From JAJZSS01 sp964463505 (GTDB lineage: Bacteria; Chloroflexota; Anaerolineae; Anaerolineales; UBA4823), in contig CAYXDC010000016.1 in NCBI GenBank assembly GCA_964463505.1, forward strand, positions 1-50,175: a stretch of DNA of 50,175 bases, given 5' to 3'. Of this stretch, positions 41,180-48,716 are shown piece by piece; position 1 is the stretch's first letter; each line of letters starts with the position of its first letter. Under the pieces are notes generated by a model. That model saw only the letters and a program-made list of their open reading frames with translations. It did no database searches and was not told the origin of the DNA. A program made the translations under genes and the position numbers.

Positions 41180-42274
41180 TTACATGCGGTCGTAGGGCGG
41201 GCAAACCAGCAAGGCTGTAACCTCATCAGCCCTTAAGGCCATACAGTTCACACCCTGTACGACGCCATCTTTTACCGGCACATCATAGGTCGAGAAGCGA
41301 ATAATCTTGCTCTGGCGGGAGATGACCACCAGGTCATCTCCGGGCGTTACTGCAGCGGCTGCCACCAGCGAGTCGGTAGTCATGGCAACCTTGCCGCTCG
41401 CCCCGGGAGCTTTATTGGCCAGGAAGGATGCCATGTTACGGATCGTTCCACGCCCATCCGCGCCCAGCAAGAATACTGCACCATCCTCGTCTACACCGGT
41501 GATAGCGACCGCCTGATCGCTCGCATTGAGGCGGATACCCAGCCCCCCTTGCGGGGATAGGGCTTTTTCAGCAAAGCGGATGGCTTTTCCGGCACGCGTG
41601 ACGACAAACAGATCATTGCTGCCGGTTGTCCAGCAGGCAGAAGCCAGCGGTCCAAAAGTCCGGTAATCATACACCGCTGTGCCGGGTTTCATGTATTCCC
41701 CAAATACATGGTGGCGCAGCAGGCGCACCATTCCGCTCTGGCTCAGTAAGGCGATATAGCCTTGAACTTGATCGGGGAGAATGACCGCCAGACGCTCGTC
41801 TTCGGCCAGGTTCAGGCGTCCGGTGATGAGCTCGCCACGCCCACGAATGCCGGTCTCAGGTATGGTATCCAGTGGCATGCGAAACGCCCTGGCCTGGTCG
41901 GTTATGACGATCAAGAACTGGCCTGCATCTGCCTGGGCCAGCAGCGAGGGATAGCTATCCTTAGGGGTCTCCAGGTCAAAAACACCCATCCCCCCTCGAT
42001 GCTGGCGATTGTAGAAATGCCGCAGGGTGCGTTTCGCCAGTCCGTTTGCGGTGGCGCTGATCAGGTTGATCGTCGTGGGTGGCTCGGCAGGCTCGCTGGT
42101 CTGCGAGATGGGTTCATCGTCCTCGGGTTCCGTTGTTGAAACCCGCACACTTCTACCCGCGGGAGCCCGGCGGGTGACGCTGTGTGCACGGCGCTGGATC
42201 TCGCTCTCGAGAAATTCAATGTAAGCCCGGATTTCCGGGTCAAGCTTGCTCAAATCAGGTCGATTGACAGTCAT
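41180..42274 (-). CDS. Stand-alone GyrA C-terminal-type beta-propeller protein
   Basis: 364 residues. After a polar N-terminal region (1-75: coiled IEFLESEIQRRAHS, then acidic/Thr linker) comes a six-bladed propeller of the DNA gyrase/topoisomerase IV A C-terminal kind: ATANGLAKRTLRHFYNRQHRGGMG, FLIVITDQARAFRMPLDTIP, YIALLSQSGMVRLLRHHVF, LFVVTRAGKAIRFAE, VFLLGADGRGTIRNMASF and LVVISRQSKIIRFSTYDVP. The first blade carries a GyrA-box-like RQHRGGMG (canonical QRRGGKG). The breakage-reunion domain with its catalytic Tyr is absent. It probably wraps or binds DNA and may modulate gyrase. Confidence 0.87.
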   Translation of the reverse strand: MTVNRPDLSKLDPEIRAYIEFLESEIQRRAHSVTRRAPAGRSVRVSTTEPEDDEPISQTSEPAEPPTTINLISATANGLAKRTLRHFYNRQHRGGMGVFDLETPKDSYPSLLAQADAGQFLIVITDQARAFRMPLDTIPETGIRGRGELITGRLNLAEDERLAVILPDQVQGYIALLSQSGMVRLLRHHVFGEYMKPGTAVYDYRTFGPLASACWTTGSNDLFVVTRAGKAIRFAEKALSPQGGLGIRLNASDQAVAITGVDEDGAVFLLGADGRGTIRNMASFLANKAPGASGKVAMTTDSLVAAAAVTPGDDLVVISRQSKIIRFSTYDVPVKDGVVQGVNCMALRADEVTALLVCPPYDRM

Positions 42275-42314
42275 AAATGGCGCTTTCGCAAGTAAAGATT
42301 TAAGTTTGATTTTA

Positions 42315-42563
42315 TCACCCGATCAAAATTCCGACCCGGCGAACACAGGGATGGCGAAAAACTTCTTCCCCGTGAGGGGCGTCAACCAGCTCACTGGTCA
42401 AATCCTGACCAGGAAAGTGTTGTCCTTCGTGTAGAACCCCACGCCATTTGGTGCAGTTGCTGACATCATAAACGATGCCTTTATAGGCGATATAAGCGGG
42501 TCCGTCATCTCCATCATAGCGGCGCAGCTGGGCGCTCGTAAAAATCAGATCATTGTCCATCAT
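42315..42563 (-). CDS. Cytochrome b5-like heme-binding protein
   Basis: An 82-residue stand-alone cytochrome b5/steroid-binding domain: FTSAQLRRYDGDDGPAYIAY (8-27), VYDVSNCTKWRG, and two probable heme-ligand histidines in HEGQHFPGQDL and DAPHGEEV. No signal peptide or anchor, so it is likely cytosolic. Such small proteins donate electrons or bind hydrophobic ligands; a link to the Rieske gene is speculative. It overlaps the upstream pseudouridine synthase gene by 4 nt (ATGA). Confidence 0.88.
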   Translation of the reverse strand: MMDNDLIFTSAQLRRYDGDDGPAYIAYKGIVYDVSNCTKWRGVLHEGQHFPGQDLTSELVDAPHGEEVFRHPCVRRVGILIG

Positions 42564-43168
42564 GATTTCCTCTTGGTTGGCTTGTCCAATTTCAGGCTGG
42601 CGCGCAGCAAGTGATCTTCCACCTCGGTCAGATCACGCCAGGCGCCTGGTTGCAGTCCGCTCAGGCTCAAATTGCCTATCTTTGTGCGCACCAGGCGCAG
42701 GGTTGGGTAACCAGCGGCTGCCGTCAGGCGGCGCACTTCATGTTTCTTGCCTTCAACCAGAACGACTTGCAGCCAGGTGGTCGGATGGTAGTCGCGTACC
42801 GGTCGCTCGCGCTCGGGTACATTCGGAGCCGTGCACATGCTGACGACGGGCAGCCGAGTTTGCAGCCCCGGCAGCAAGATCTCCCGGTTCATACGCTTGA
42901 TCGCGTCTAGTTCAACCACACCTTCCACCTGAGCCAGGTATGTTTTGGGGTGGGCGTAGCGCGGGTCAGTCAGGCGATGCGTCAGCTCCCCGTCATTGCT
43001 TAACAACAACAGCCCTTCGCTGCGATAATCTAAGCGCCCGGCTGGATAGATAGCGGGGATCGAGATAAAATCAGATAGTGTGGCGCGTCCTTCTTCGTCT
43101 GTAAACTGGCACAAGACCAGGTCAGGCTTGTGAAAAAGGATCGTGCGGTAAGCAGCTAATTGGGGCAT
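42560..43168 (-). CDS. RsuA/RluE-family 23S/16S rRNA pseudouridine synthase
   Basis: 202 residues, the short form without an S4 domain, as in RluE. Motif I LFHKPDLVLCQF, catalytic Asp in PAGRLDYRSEGLLLLSNDG (near residue 60), motif HPKTYLAQVEG, and the C-terminal KKHEVRRLTAAAGYPTLRLVR. It isomerises a specific uridine in rRNA. The target (E. coli U2457 for RluE) cannot be confirmed from sequence alone. Co-translated with the cytochrome b5 gene. A possible small membrane-protein gene lies divergently upstream. Confidence 0.92.
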   Translation of the reverse strand: MPQLAAYRTILFHKPDLVLCQFTDEEGRATLSDFISIPAIYPAGRLDYRSEGLLLLSNDGELTHRLTDPRYAHPKTYLAQVEGVVELDAIKRMNREILLPGLQTRLPVVSMCTAPNVPERERPVRDYHPTTWLQVVLVEGKKHEVRRLTAAAGYPTLRLVRTKIGNLSLSGLQPGAWRDLTEVEDHLLRASLKLDKPTKRKS

Positions 43169-43211
43169 AGACTCAGGCTTGCCTGGTATAACCTACTCTT
43201 CAGTGTGAAAC

Positions 43212-43370
43212 ATGCTTCCAGAAGATGAACACCTTCGCTCACTACACAATGTGAAATCCAGAGCAGCACTCAATACCTGGATTTTTGGGCTGTTTGTTTT
43301 TCTGGTTATTGAAAGCTGCGCCCTAAGCATTGTGGTATTGATCTGGATGGCTGGCAACGGCTATCTCTAG
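43212..43370 (+). CDS. Possible 52-residue single-pass membrane protein
   Basis: ATG 43212 to TAG 43368-43370 encodes 52 residues in the otherwise empty 206-nt gap. It starts MLPEDEHLRSLHNVKSRAAL and then has one strongly hydrophobic stretch (about 23-47: TWIFGLFVFLVIESC, then LSIVVLIWMAG) with a central Glu34. No Shine-Dalgarno site is apparent. It converges on the HDAC-like gene with 4 nt between stops, and diverges from the pseudouridine synthase gene. No family recognised. Confidence 0.4.
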   Translation: MLPEDEHLRSLHNVKSRAALNTWIFGLFVFLVIESCALSIVVLIWMAGNGYL

Positions 43371-43374
43371 TAAA

Positions 43375-44391
43375 TCAACCCTTGAAGTTGCTCAGAAAAG
43401 CCAGGCCATAGCTTCCCAAAACGTCCAGATGATAGCCGCCTTCCTGGACAATCAGGGTAGGGAGCTCTATAGCCCGGATGCGCCGTCCAATTTCAGCCAT
43501 TCCCTCCACGGAAATATTAAAGCCACCTACCGGATCGCCAGCGGCGATATCCAGGCCTAACGAGACCACCAGGTAACGGGGGACAAAATCCTGGATGCGC
43601 TTCAGGGCCAGCTCCAGGGCTGCCAGATAAGTTTCGTCGCCAGTACCGCGCTGCAGGGGTAGATTGTAATTCATCCCCAGGCCAGCCCCTGCACCGGTCT
43701 CGTCTGCACCACCCCAGAAGAATGGATACTCTTCATCCGGATCGGCGTGCAGCGAGCAGTACAAGGTATGCGGGTCCTGGTAAAAGAGCTCCTGGGTGCC
43801 GTTCCCATGATGGTAATCGATATCGAGGATGGCAGTGCGAGCCCCCAAGGAGCGCGCCGCGATGGCAGCATTATTGAGAAAACAAAACCCGCCATACAGG
43901 TCATAGGCAGCGTGGTGGCCCGGCGGGCGGCACAAAGCATAAGCAGACTGGGCGCCTGCGCCGAGAATGCCGGCTGCGGTGAGCGCGCATTGGGCGCTCC
44001 AGTAAGCTGCTGTCCAGGTGCCTGCTAAAACAGGGGTGTAGATCTCGAAGCAGTAAAACCCTTTCAGCCCATCTGGGCTGCGTGTGGAGTGGCGCGGCAT
44101 ACGCGCGGCAAACGTGGTGGGAAATACTGGCGCAGCAATTCCGGCATTTAGTGCAGTATTAATGGTGTAGATATTCTCCAGATACGCCAGCAAACCGGGA
44201 TCGTGAACCGCCTGGATCGGAGCCATCCCAAAATCCTGGGGTGGGATGATCTCGCTCAGGCCCGTTTCTGTGATTGCTCGCCGGATTATTTCTGCCCGGG
44301 CGGGTATTTCTTCAGTAATCCAGGGCTGACCGTTGACGGTGATCTGATCGGTAGCATGCAGCGTGTGCTGCTGAGCATATACCGTGATCAT
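43375..44391 (-). CDS. Histone deacetylase/acetylpolyamine amidohydrolase family protein
   Basis: A 338-residue zinc amidohydrolase. The active site is clear: CRPPGHHAAYDLYGGFCFLN (His-His dyad, residues 155-174), DIDYHHGNGT (zinc ligands Asp and His, near 196) and a third Asp likely in VSLGLDIAAGDP. Loop PHSTRSPDGLKGFYCF resembles that of acetylpolyamine amidohydrolases. It removes acetyl groups from small substrates such as acetylpolyamines or acetoin-related compounds. It overlaps the upstream hypothetical gene by 4 nt, so they are translationally coupled. Confidence 0.9.
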   Translation of the reverse strand: MITVYAQQHTLHATDQITVNGQPWITEEIPARAEIIRRAITETGLSEIIPPQDFGMAPIQAVHDPGLLAYLENIYTINTALNAGIAAPVFPTTFAARMPRHSTRSPDGLKGFYCFEIYTPVLAGTWTAAYWSAQCALTAAGILGAGAQSAYALCRPPGHHAAYDLYGGFCFLNNAAIAARSLGARTAILDIDYHHGNGTQELFYQDPHTLYCSLHADPDEEYPFFWGGADETGAGAGLGMNYNLPLQRGTGDETYLAALELALKRIQDFVPRYLVVSLGLDIAAGDPVGGFNISVEGMAEIGRRIRAIELPTLIVQEGGYHLDVLGSYGLAFLSNFKG

Positions 44392-44927
44392 TGTGCGTCG
44401 TTTTCGTCCACATCATAAGGCAGGCGATCGCTGATCCAGACCACCATCAGGCTGATTTCATCGCTGGATTCGACGGCCTCGGGGAAGGCAGCCTGGTAGG
44501 CCTGAACTAGGATCTCGAAATCTTCACCTTTCGGCCAATGGGTCAGGAAACCGGGTAGTCTGGCGCGCTCTGCTTCCAGGGGTAAAATCGTCCAGCCGCG
44601 CTCAGTTAACAACTGGTGCACCCGGCTGGCAAGCTCGGGGCGCGCGGCCGCCCAGGCGCTGAGGATGGCAGCCACTAGTTGGGGTGATTTTTCAAAGGCT
44701 TCCCCAATGGGTTTAACCCGCAATCCCAAAGGAGCTTTGGCGCTGTTGCGAAAGCCGGGTACAGAGACGTGCTTGCGCGTGAGCTGGTCCAGCCGGCCGC
44801 GGTTTTCGCTGGAGGCTTCAACCGCCTGCAGAGCCGAGCGCACCACTTCGCCGCGGAAGTCGGGGCGCATGAATTCATTAATGGCGTGAAAAGGTAAAAA
44901 CTGGGCTTGTTTTTGGTCGTCGGCCAT
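44388..44927 (-). CDS. Conserved hypothetical protein, helical
   Basis: 179 residues, not recognised. It starts MADDQKQAQFLPFHAINEFM and has several predicted helices (residues 15-45, 75-105, 140-175), a conserved-looking Trp/Pro-rich middle (PGFLTHWPKGEDFEILVQAY) and no membrane segment or signal. It ends with an acidic tail. It is coupled to the HDAC-like gene by a 4-nt overlap and lies 42 nt from the nuclease-like HTH gene upstream, so the three are one operon. No function is proposed. Confidence 0.72.
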   Translation of the reverse strand: MADDQKQAQFLPFHAINEFMRPDFRGEVVRSALQAVEASSENRGRLDQLTRKHVSVPGFRNSAKAPLGLRVKPIGEAFEKSPQLVAAILSAWAAARPELASRVHQLLTERGWTILPLEAERARLPGFLTHWPKGEDFEILVQAYQAAFPEAVESSDEISLMVVWISDRLPYDVDENDAQ

Positions 44928-44969
44928 CCTGGAAATCCTTCGAAAGCAAATATGCGTGATAAAAGCGGA

Positions 44970-45638
44970 TTATAACCCGTTCTCTTTACGCCGGTAAAGT
45001 TGCGTCCGGCCACGTTTTTCGTCCGGGGTGATCAGCTCCAGGGCGCGCAGGGTGTACATCATTTTGTAGGCCAGATTGGGAGGAAGCTGGCTGGCTTTGG
45101 CCAGCTCGCGGGTGGAAAATGGCTCGTCGAGCTGATCGGGTAGCAGGCTGAGAAAATCATCAGCCTGGTTGAACACGCGCCGCTCCAGGATACTGAGCAT
45201 ACGCCGGTCGAGGATGCTCCAGCCACCCCGCCGCCAGCTGCCCTGCCCGTCATCGCGACGCAGCTCTTCTTCCTGAATTAACAACACTTCCAGGCTGAAA
45301 TTGGGATGTGTGAGCATAGCCGGTAAAAATACCAGTTGTTGGAAGAGGTGCTCCCAACGCCCGCGCCGCGGAGAGCGCCGCCGCTCCAGGATCTCGCCCT
45401 GGCGGTCCAGTTTGACCAGCCATTTTTGCTGGGCGATGGGGTAGACCAGGCACAGTTTGTAGGTGGGCAGCAGGGCTTCCAGCTTGGGGCGCAGGGCTGC
45501 AAAATTGCGCGTCTGGATTTCGATCAGCAGATCACTCAGCTGCACATCGATCAGATAGCCATTTAACAGGGCTTCTGTCTTGCCGCCCTGGGCTGCGTAG
45601 ATGGCTTTGAGCTGCTGGTGCAGGGTCGTCTGGGTCAT
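44970..45638 (-). CDS. Hypothetical protein with nuclease-like N terminus and winged-helix C terminus
   Basis: 222 residues. The first ~100 contain GYLIDVQLSDLLIEIQTRNF followed by a strand KLCLVYPIAQQKWLVKLD, similar to a PD-(D/E)xK core in which the catalytic Lys is replaced (E-x-Q); this is a tentative fold reading. The C-terminal ~70 residues (FSTRELAKASQLPPNLAYKM, LRALELITPDEKRG) look like a winged helix. It may be a DNA-binding regulator. First gene of the operon with the helical hypothetical protein and the HDAC-like protein. Confidence 0.7.
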   Translation of the reverse strand: MTQTTLHQQLKAIYAAQGGKTEALLNGYLIDVQLSDLLIEIQTRNFAALRPKLEALLPTYKLCLVYPIAQQKWLVKLDRQGEILERRRSPRRGRWEHLFQQLVFLPAMLTHPNFSLEVLLIQEEELRRDDGQGSWRRGGWSILDRRMLSILERRVFNQADDFLSLLPDQLDEPFSTRELAKASQLPPNLAYKMMYTLRALELITPDEKRGRTQLYRRKENGL

Positions 45639-45771
45639 AATGCGATTCTAACCGCAATTGCAGAGCTAGGAGCATGTTTTGATTGGAAAGCCCCTGCTGA
45701 ATGTTGAAGGATGCTCAGGAAAGTGGTTCTGGGCTATGAGGAATGCGCTAAATTTGATAAGATTGGGGCTT

Positions 45772-46521
45772 ATGAAAACTACTTATACTCCTGAAAGTGC
45801 TATGGCGATTGTGGCGCACCCGGATGATATTGAGTTTAGCTGCGCCGGGACCCTGGCGCGCTGGGCGAAAGCCGGGGCGCGTATCTCACTGGTGCTGTGC
45901 ACCAGCGGTGATGTCGGCATCGATGAAGCAGGCATGACACGCGCGCGTGCCAGAGAGATGCGTGAGACCGAAGCGCGTGCGGCGGCGCAGATCATGGGCG
46001 CGGCAGAGATTATCTTCCTGGGTGAGCCAGATGGTCTGCTGGTCGCCACATTGGAATTGCGCAAGAAGCTGGTGCGTGAGATCCGCCGCTTCCGTCCGGA
46101 GGTGGTCGTGACCGGCGACCCCACGATTGTGTGGGCGGGCAAAGAATACATCAACCATCCCGATCACCGTGCCGCGGCCATGGCAGCACTGGACGCAACT
46201 TTCCCAGCCGCCGGGCAGCCGAATTTATTTGAAGAGCTGGCCGATGAAGGCTTCAGCGCTCACAAGCCGCGCAAAGTCTACGTCACGGTGTGGGAGGGCG
46301 GGGATACCTTTGTGGCGATTGACGAGACCATCCAGGTAAAAATTGATGCTCTGCGGGCGCATGTCTCCCAGATGCGCGACTGGGATCCGGAGAAGATGAT
46401 CCGTGAATGGGCGGCCGGGGCAGCGGCGGGTAAGGAGATGGAATACGCCGAAGCCTACCGGGTCGTGACCCTGGTGGATGACGAAACCTGGAATAAGAAA
46501 AATACCCCGAGCGCAAAATAG
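45772..46521 (+). CDS. PIG-L family N-acetylglucosaminyl deacetylase-like protein
   Basis: 249 residues from ATG 45772 (the upstream frame from 45679 is not supported). Zinc motif AHPDDIEFSCAGTLARWA (PHPDD-type) near residue 14, then LCTSGDVGID, GEPDGLL, and the later ligand region INHPDHRAAA near residue 126. The family includes MshB and BshB, which deacetylate GlcNAc-containing glycosides for mycothiol or bacillithiol, and other LmbE proteins of unknown substrate. No thiol-synthesis genes lie nearby. It is alone on its strand and ends at a hairpin terminator overlapping the stop. Confidence 0.9.
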   Translation: MKTTYTPESAMAIVAHPDDIEFSCAGTLARWAKAGARISLVLCTSGDVGIDEAGMTRARAREMRETEARAAAQIMGAAEIIFLGEPDGLLVATLELRKKLVREIRRFRPEVVVTGDPTIVWAGKEYINHPDHRAAAMAALDATFPAAGQPNLFEELADEGFSAHKPRKVYVTVWEGGDTFVAIDETIQVKIDALRAHVSQMRDWDPEKMIREWAAGAAAGKEMEYAEAYRVVTLVDDETWNKKNTPSAK

Positions 46522-46535
46522 CGCACGAGGTATTT
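46494..46535. terminator. Hairpin terminator between PIG-L and EEP genes
   Basis: A long interrupted stem (AAATACC ... GGTATTT outer 7 bp, then CG/CG and GCGC/GCGC, loop of six) at 46500-46535, overlapping the PIG-L stop. On the minus strand it is followed by a T-rich tail, so it serves the convergent nuclease gene best. Confidence 0.75.
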
Positions 46536-46572
46536 CGTATAGCCGTTCCTTTAGTGTTTACAAATGGATGTG

Positions 46573-47583
46573 TTAGTCTGGCACCACCGACAGAGGATCG
46601 GGCATGCCAGGGTCTATGCCCAGAGTGCGCGCCATCTTCTCGGCGCTGTGGTCGATATCAAACGCCGCCCACAGGGGCAGGTGATCTGATACACGGAAGG
46701 ATGTCGCCTGCAGGGTGATCTCAGGAAAACATGCACCGGCGAAGTCGATTGTCCCAGCGTCTATCAAATTCATGTTCATCTGGCCCATAAACCAGGCGAT
46801 CTGGTCATAATACTTGGGCACTGTGCCAAAAGCGGTGCGCAAACCCTCCAGCTGTGGTGGAACCTGCAAACCGGAGGAGATGAAAGCCTGGAAGAGTGGG
46901 TTATCGCTGCGCTTGTCGATATTAAAATCGCCTAATACGATCAAGTTGGGTTCACCTCCAGGCGCCTGGGTGGCCCGATCGCGGATCTCTTTGGCGATGT
47001 AGCTGGCCAGATCCTGTAATTCCCCAATGCGATCCAGGGGGATATTCCCATATTTGATATGCGCCGTCAGCAGGGTAAAGCGTTCTTCTCCGGCGCGGAA
47101 TCCCACCATGAAGGGGCTGCGCGCAAATTGTGTCAAAGGAAAACCGTCTTTGTTGGGCGGCAGGACAATCTCACCCGCCAGGCCAGTGGGGGTCACCCGG
47201 CGCAAGTCGTAAACATAGGCCAGACGCTCGGTGTTACCTCCTTCCCCGGCGGTCACATCGCTGACGATATGTCCCCAATCCGGTCCCAGCCAATCCAATA
47301 GCAAATACAGGCCCGAGAGATCGCGCTTGACCTCCTGAATAGCGACCACATCCATGCAGCGGATTACTTCCGCAATCGAAGCCAGGGCGCGCAGATTGCG
47401 CTTGGGGCTGCTCGGGCTGGGCATCCAGCTGGGGTAAACGGCCCCAAAGGCGCGGATATTCCAGGTGCCAATGATCAGATTCTGGTCCGTGCTCTTGGCA
47501 GGCAGACCGCTGGCGGCAATCCGGCGGCGTAAGCGGGCAATATCTTCTACTGTAGCCAGGGGGTAAACTGAGTAATTTTGCAT
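46573..47583 (-). CDS. Endonuclease/exonuclease/phosphatase (EEP) family protein
   Basis: 336 residues from ATG 47583, eight bases after AGGAG. EEP motifs: GTWNIRAFG (near 43), AIQEVKRD (catalytic Glu, near 85), TAHIKYGN, LGDFNID (DxN, near 205) and the C-terminal SDHLPLWAAF. Members hydrolyse phosphodiesters in DNA or lipid headgroups; a DNase I-like extracellular or cytosolic nuclease is possible, but no signal peptide is present. It follows the zinc-ribbon membrane protein gene by 11 nt, so it belongs to a three-gene operon with the two membrane proteins. Confidence 0.88.
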   Translation of the reverse strand: MQNYSVYPLATVEDIARLRRRIAASGLPAKSTDQNLIIGTWNIRAFGAVYPSWMPSPSSPKRNLRALASIAEVIRCMDVVAIQEVKRDLSGLYLLLDWLGPDWGHIVSDVTAGEGGNTERLAYVYDLRRVTPTGLAGEIVLPPNKDGFPLTQFARSPFMVGFRAGEERFTLLTAHIKYGNIPLDRIGELQDLASYIAKEIRDRATQAPGGEPNLIVLGDFNIDKRSDNPLFQAFISSGLQVPPQLEGLRTAFGTVPKYYDQIAWFMGQMNMNLIDAGTIDFAGACFPEITLQATSFRVSDHLPLWAAFDIDHSAEKMARTLGIDPGMPDPLSVVPD

Positions 47584-47594
47584 GGTCAGGCTCC

Positions 47595-48716
47595 TCAGGC
47601 AGATACTTGTTTCTTTATCGGGATTATGATTTGCTGGCGGTTCCAATTCCAGGCCCACAGCACCGGGGCCAGTGCAAAGATACCCGCTGCCAGCCCGCCG
47701 ATAATGGCTAGCGCGCCTAGAATGCTCAGGGGCGGGGCCAGCGCGGCGCTTGCCAGCAGCACCGCACCCAGGATCAACAGGATGATAGCGATCCCGGCAG
47801 AGATAGCGCTGTAAAGCCAGGCTTTGCGGGTGGAGGCTAGGCGCGGCCCACTCAACGCCCCGCTGAAGGGGTTAATAAGGATGGTATGCAAACGCCCGTC
47901 GTCATCCTGGTAGGCTGTGCTGTAGTAGGGCTGTAAGAGCTGTGTCCAATTTAAGGCTTCATATTCAGCGTTCAGGGAAAATTGATCGATATGCTGCCCA
48001 GCGGCGGCTATCTGGCAGTCCTGAGCGGCATGCTGGTTAAACTGTGTGCGGGCAGCCGGCCAGGCGCTATCAGGGGGCATATCCGGAATCCGTAAGACTG
48101 CCTTGTATAACAAATCGGGTTGGTAAGGCCAGCCTTCTTTGGGGTTTGGGTGACCTATGCGCTTTTCCAATTGTGCTGAATCGCTGCAGGCAGGCGCAGC
48201 CAGGTTTTCGTAGCGGCGCGCAATCTGACCCAGGCGCGGCTCCCAGCGAATGCGTGTCTCTACCACTTGATGCGTCTTCCAGCCGCTGCTCCCGTAGGAT
48301 TCCTGTGAGCTTTGCACCTGGTAGTCATATCCAAGCTGCGCCTGCCAGCTCCCAGACAGGTTGCCGTCCACCAGCCAGTGCGGCAGAAATACCGGCACAG
48401 CGCGTTGGATCAAGCGAGCAGGCTCAAGATCATCAGGGCGCAGCCACACAGGTTTAACGAAATTCTGCGCTTGAGTGAAATAGTCCTGGGCTTTTTTGGG
48501 GAAAGGAATGACTAACTCTGGCGGTTCAGGCCGCAAGCGCGCAGGTTGGGCTTGCAGGTTGGAGCACCAGCAGTTAGGGCAGCGTTGTTCGGCGGGCTGA
48601 GCGGAAAGGAGAAAACCAGCTCCGCACTCCGGGCAGCCAGCCGGCTGCAGGCCAGTTCCCCACAACTGGCTTTCTTCAGCGACGATCTCTACAGTTGGAA
48701 GGGTTGGGATAGTCAT
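47595..48716 (-). CDS. Zinc-ribbon membrane protein 2
   Basis: 373 residues from ATG 48716 (GGAGG eight bases upstream; overlaps the previous stop by one base). A zinc ribbon CPECGAGFLL ... CPNCWCSN near residues 28-52, a soluble middle domain (FFTQ/QAQNFVKPVW-type WxPDDL, PVFLPHWLVDGNLSG) and two C-terminal transmembrane helices (AISAGIAIILLILGAVLL, ILGALAIIGGLAAGIFALAP). It is a diverged paralogue of the next gene. The function of this family is unknown; the organisation suggests a cytosolic zinc-ribbon domain anchored to the membrane. Confidence 0.8.
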   Translation of the reverse strand: MTIPTLPTVEIVAEESQLWGTGLQPAGCPECGAGFLLSAQPAEQRCPNCWCSNLQAQPARLRPEPPELVIPFPKKAQDYFTQAQNFVKPVWLRPDDLEPARLIQRAVPVFLPHWLVDGNLSGSWQAQLGYDYQVQSSQESYGSSGWKTHQVVETRIRWEPRLGQIARRYENLAAPACSDSAQLEKRIGHPNPKEGWPYQPDLLYKAVLRIPDMPPDSAWPAARTQFNQHAAQDCQIAAAGQHIDQFSLNAEYEALNWTQLLQPYYSTAYQDDDGRLHTILINPFSGALSGPRLASTRKAWLYSAISAGIAIILLILGAVLLASAALAPPLSILGALAIIGGLAAGIFALAPVLWAWNWNRQQIIIPIKKQVSA

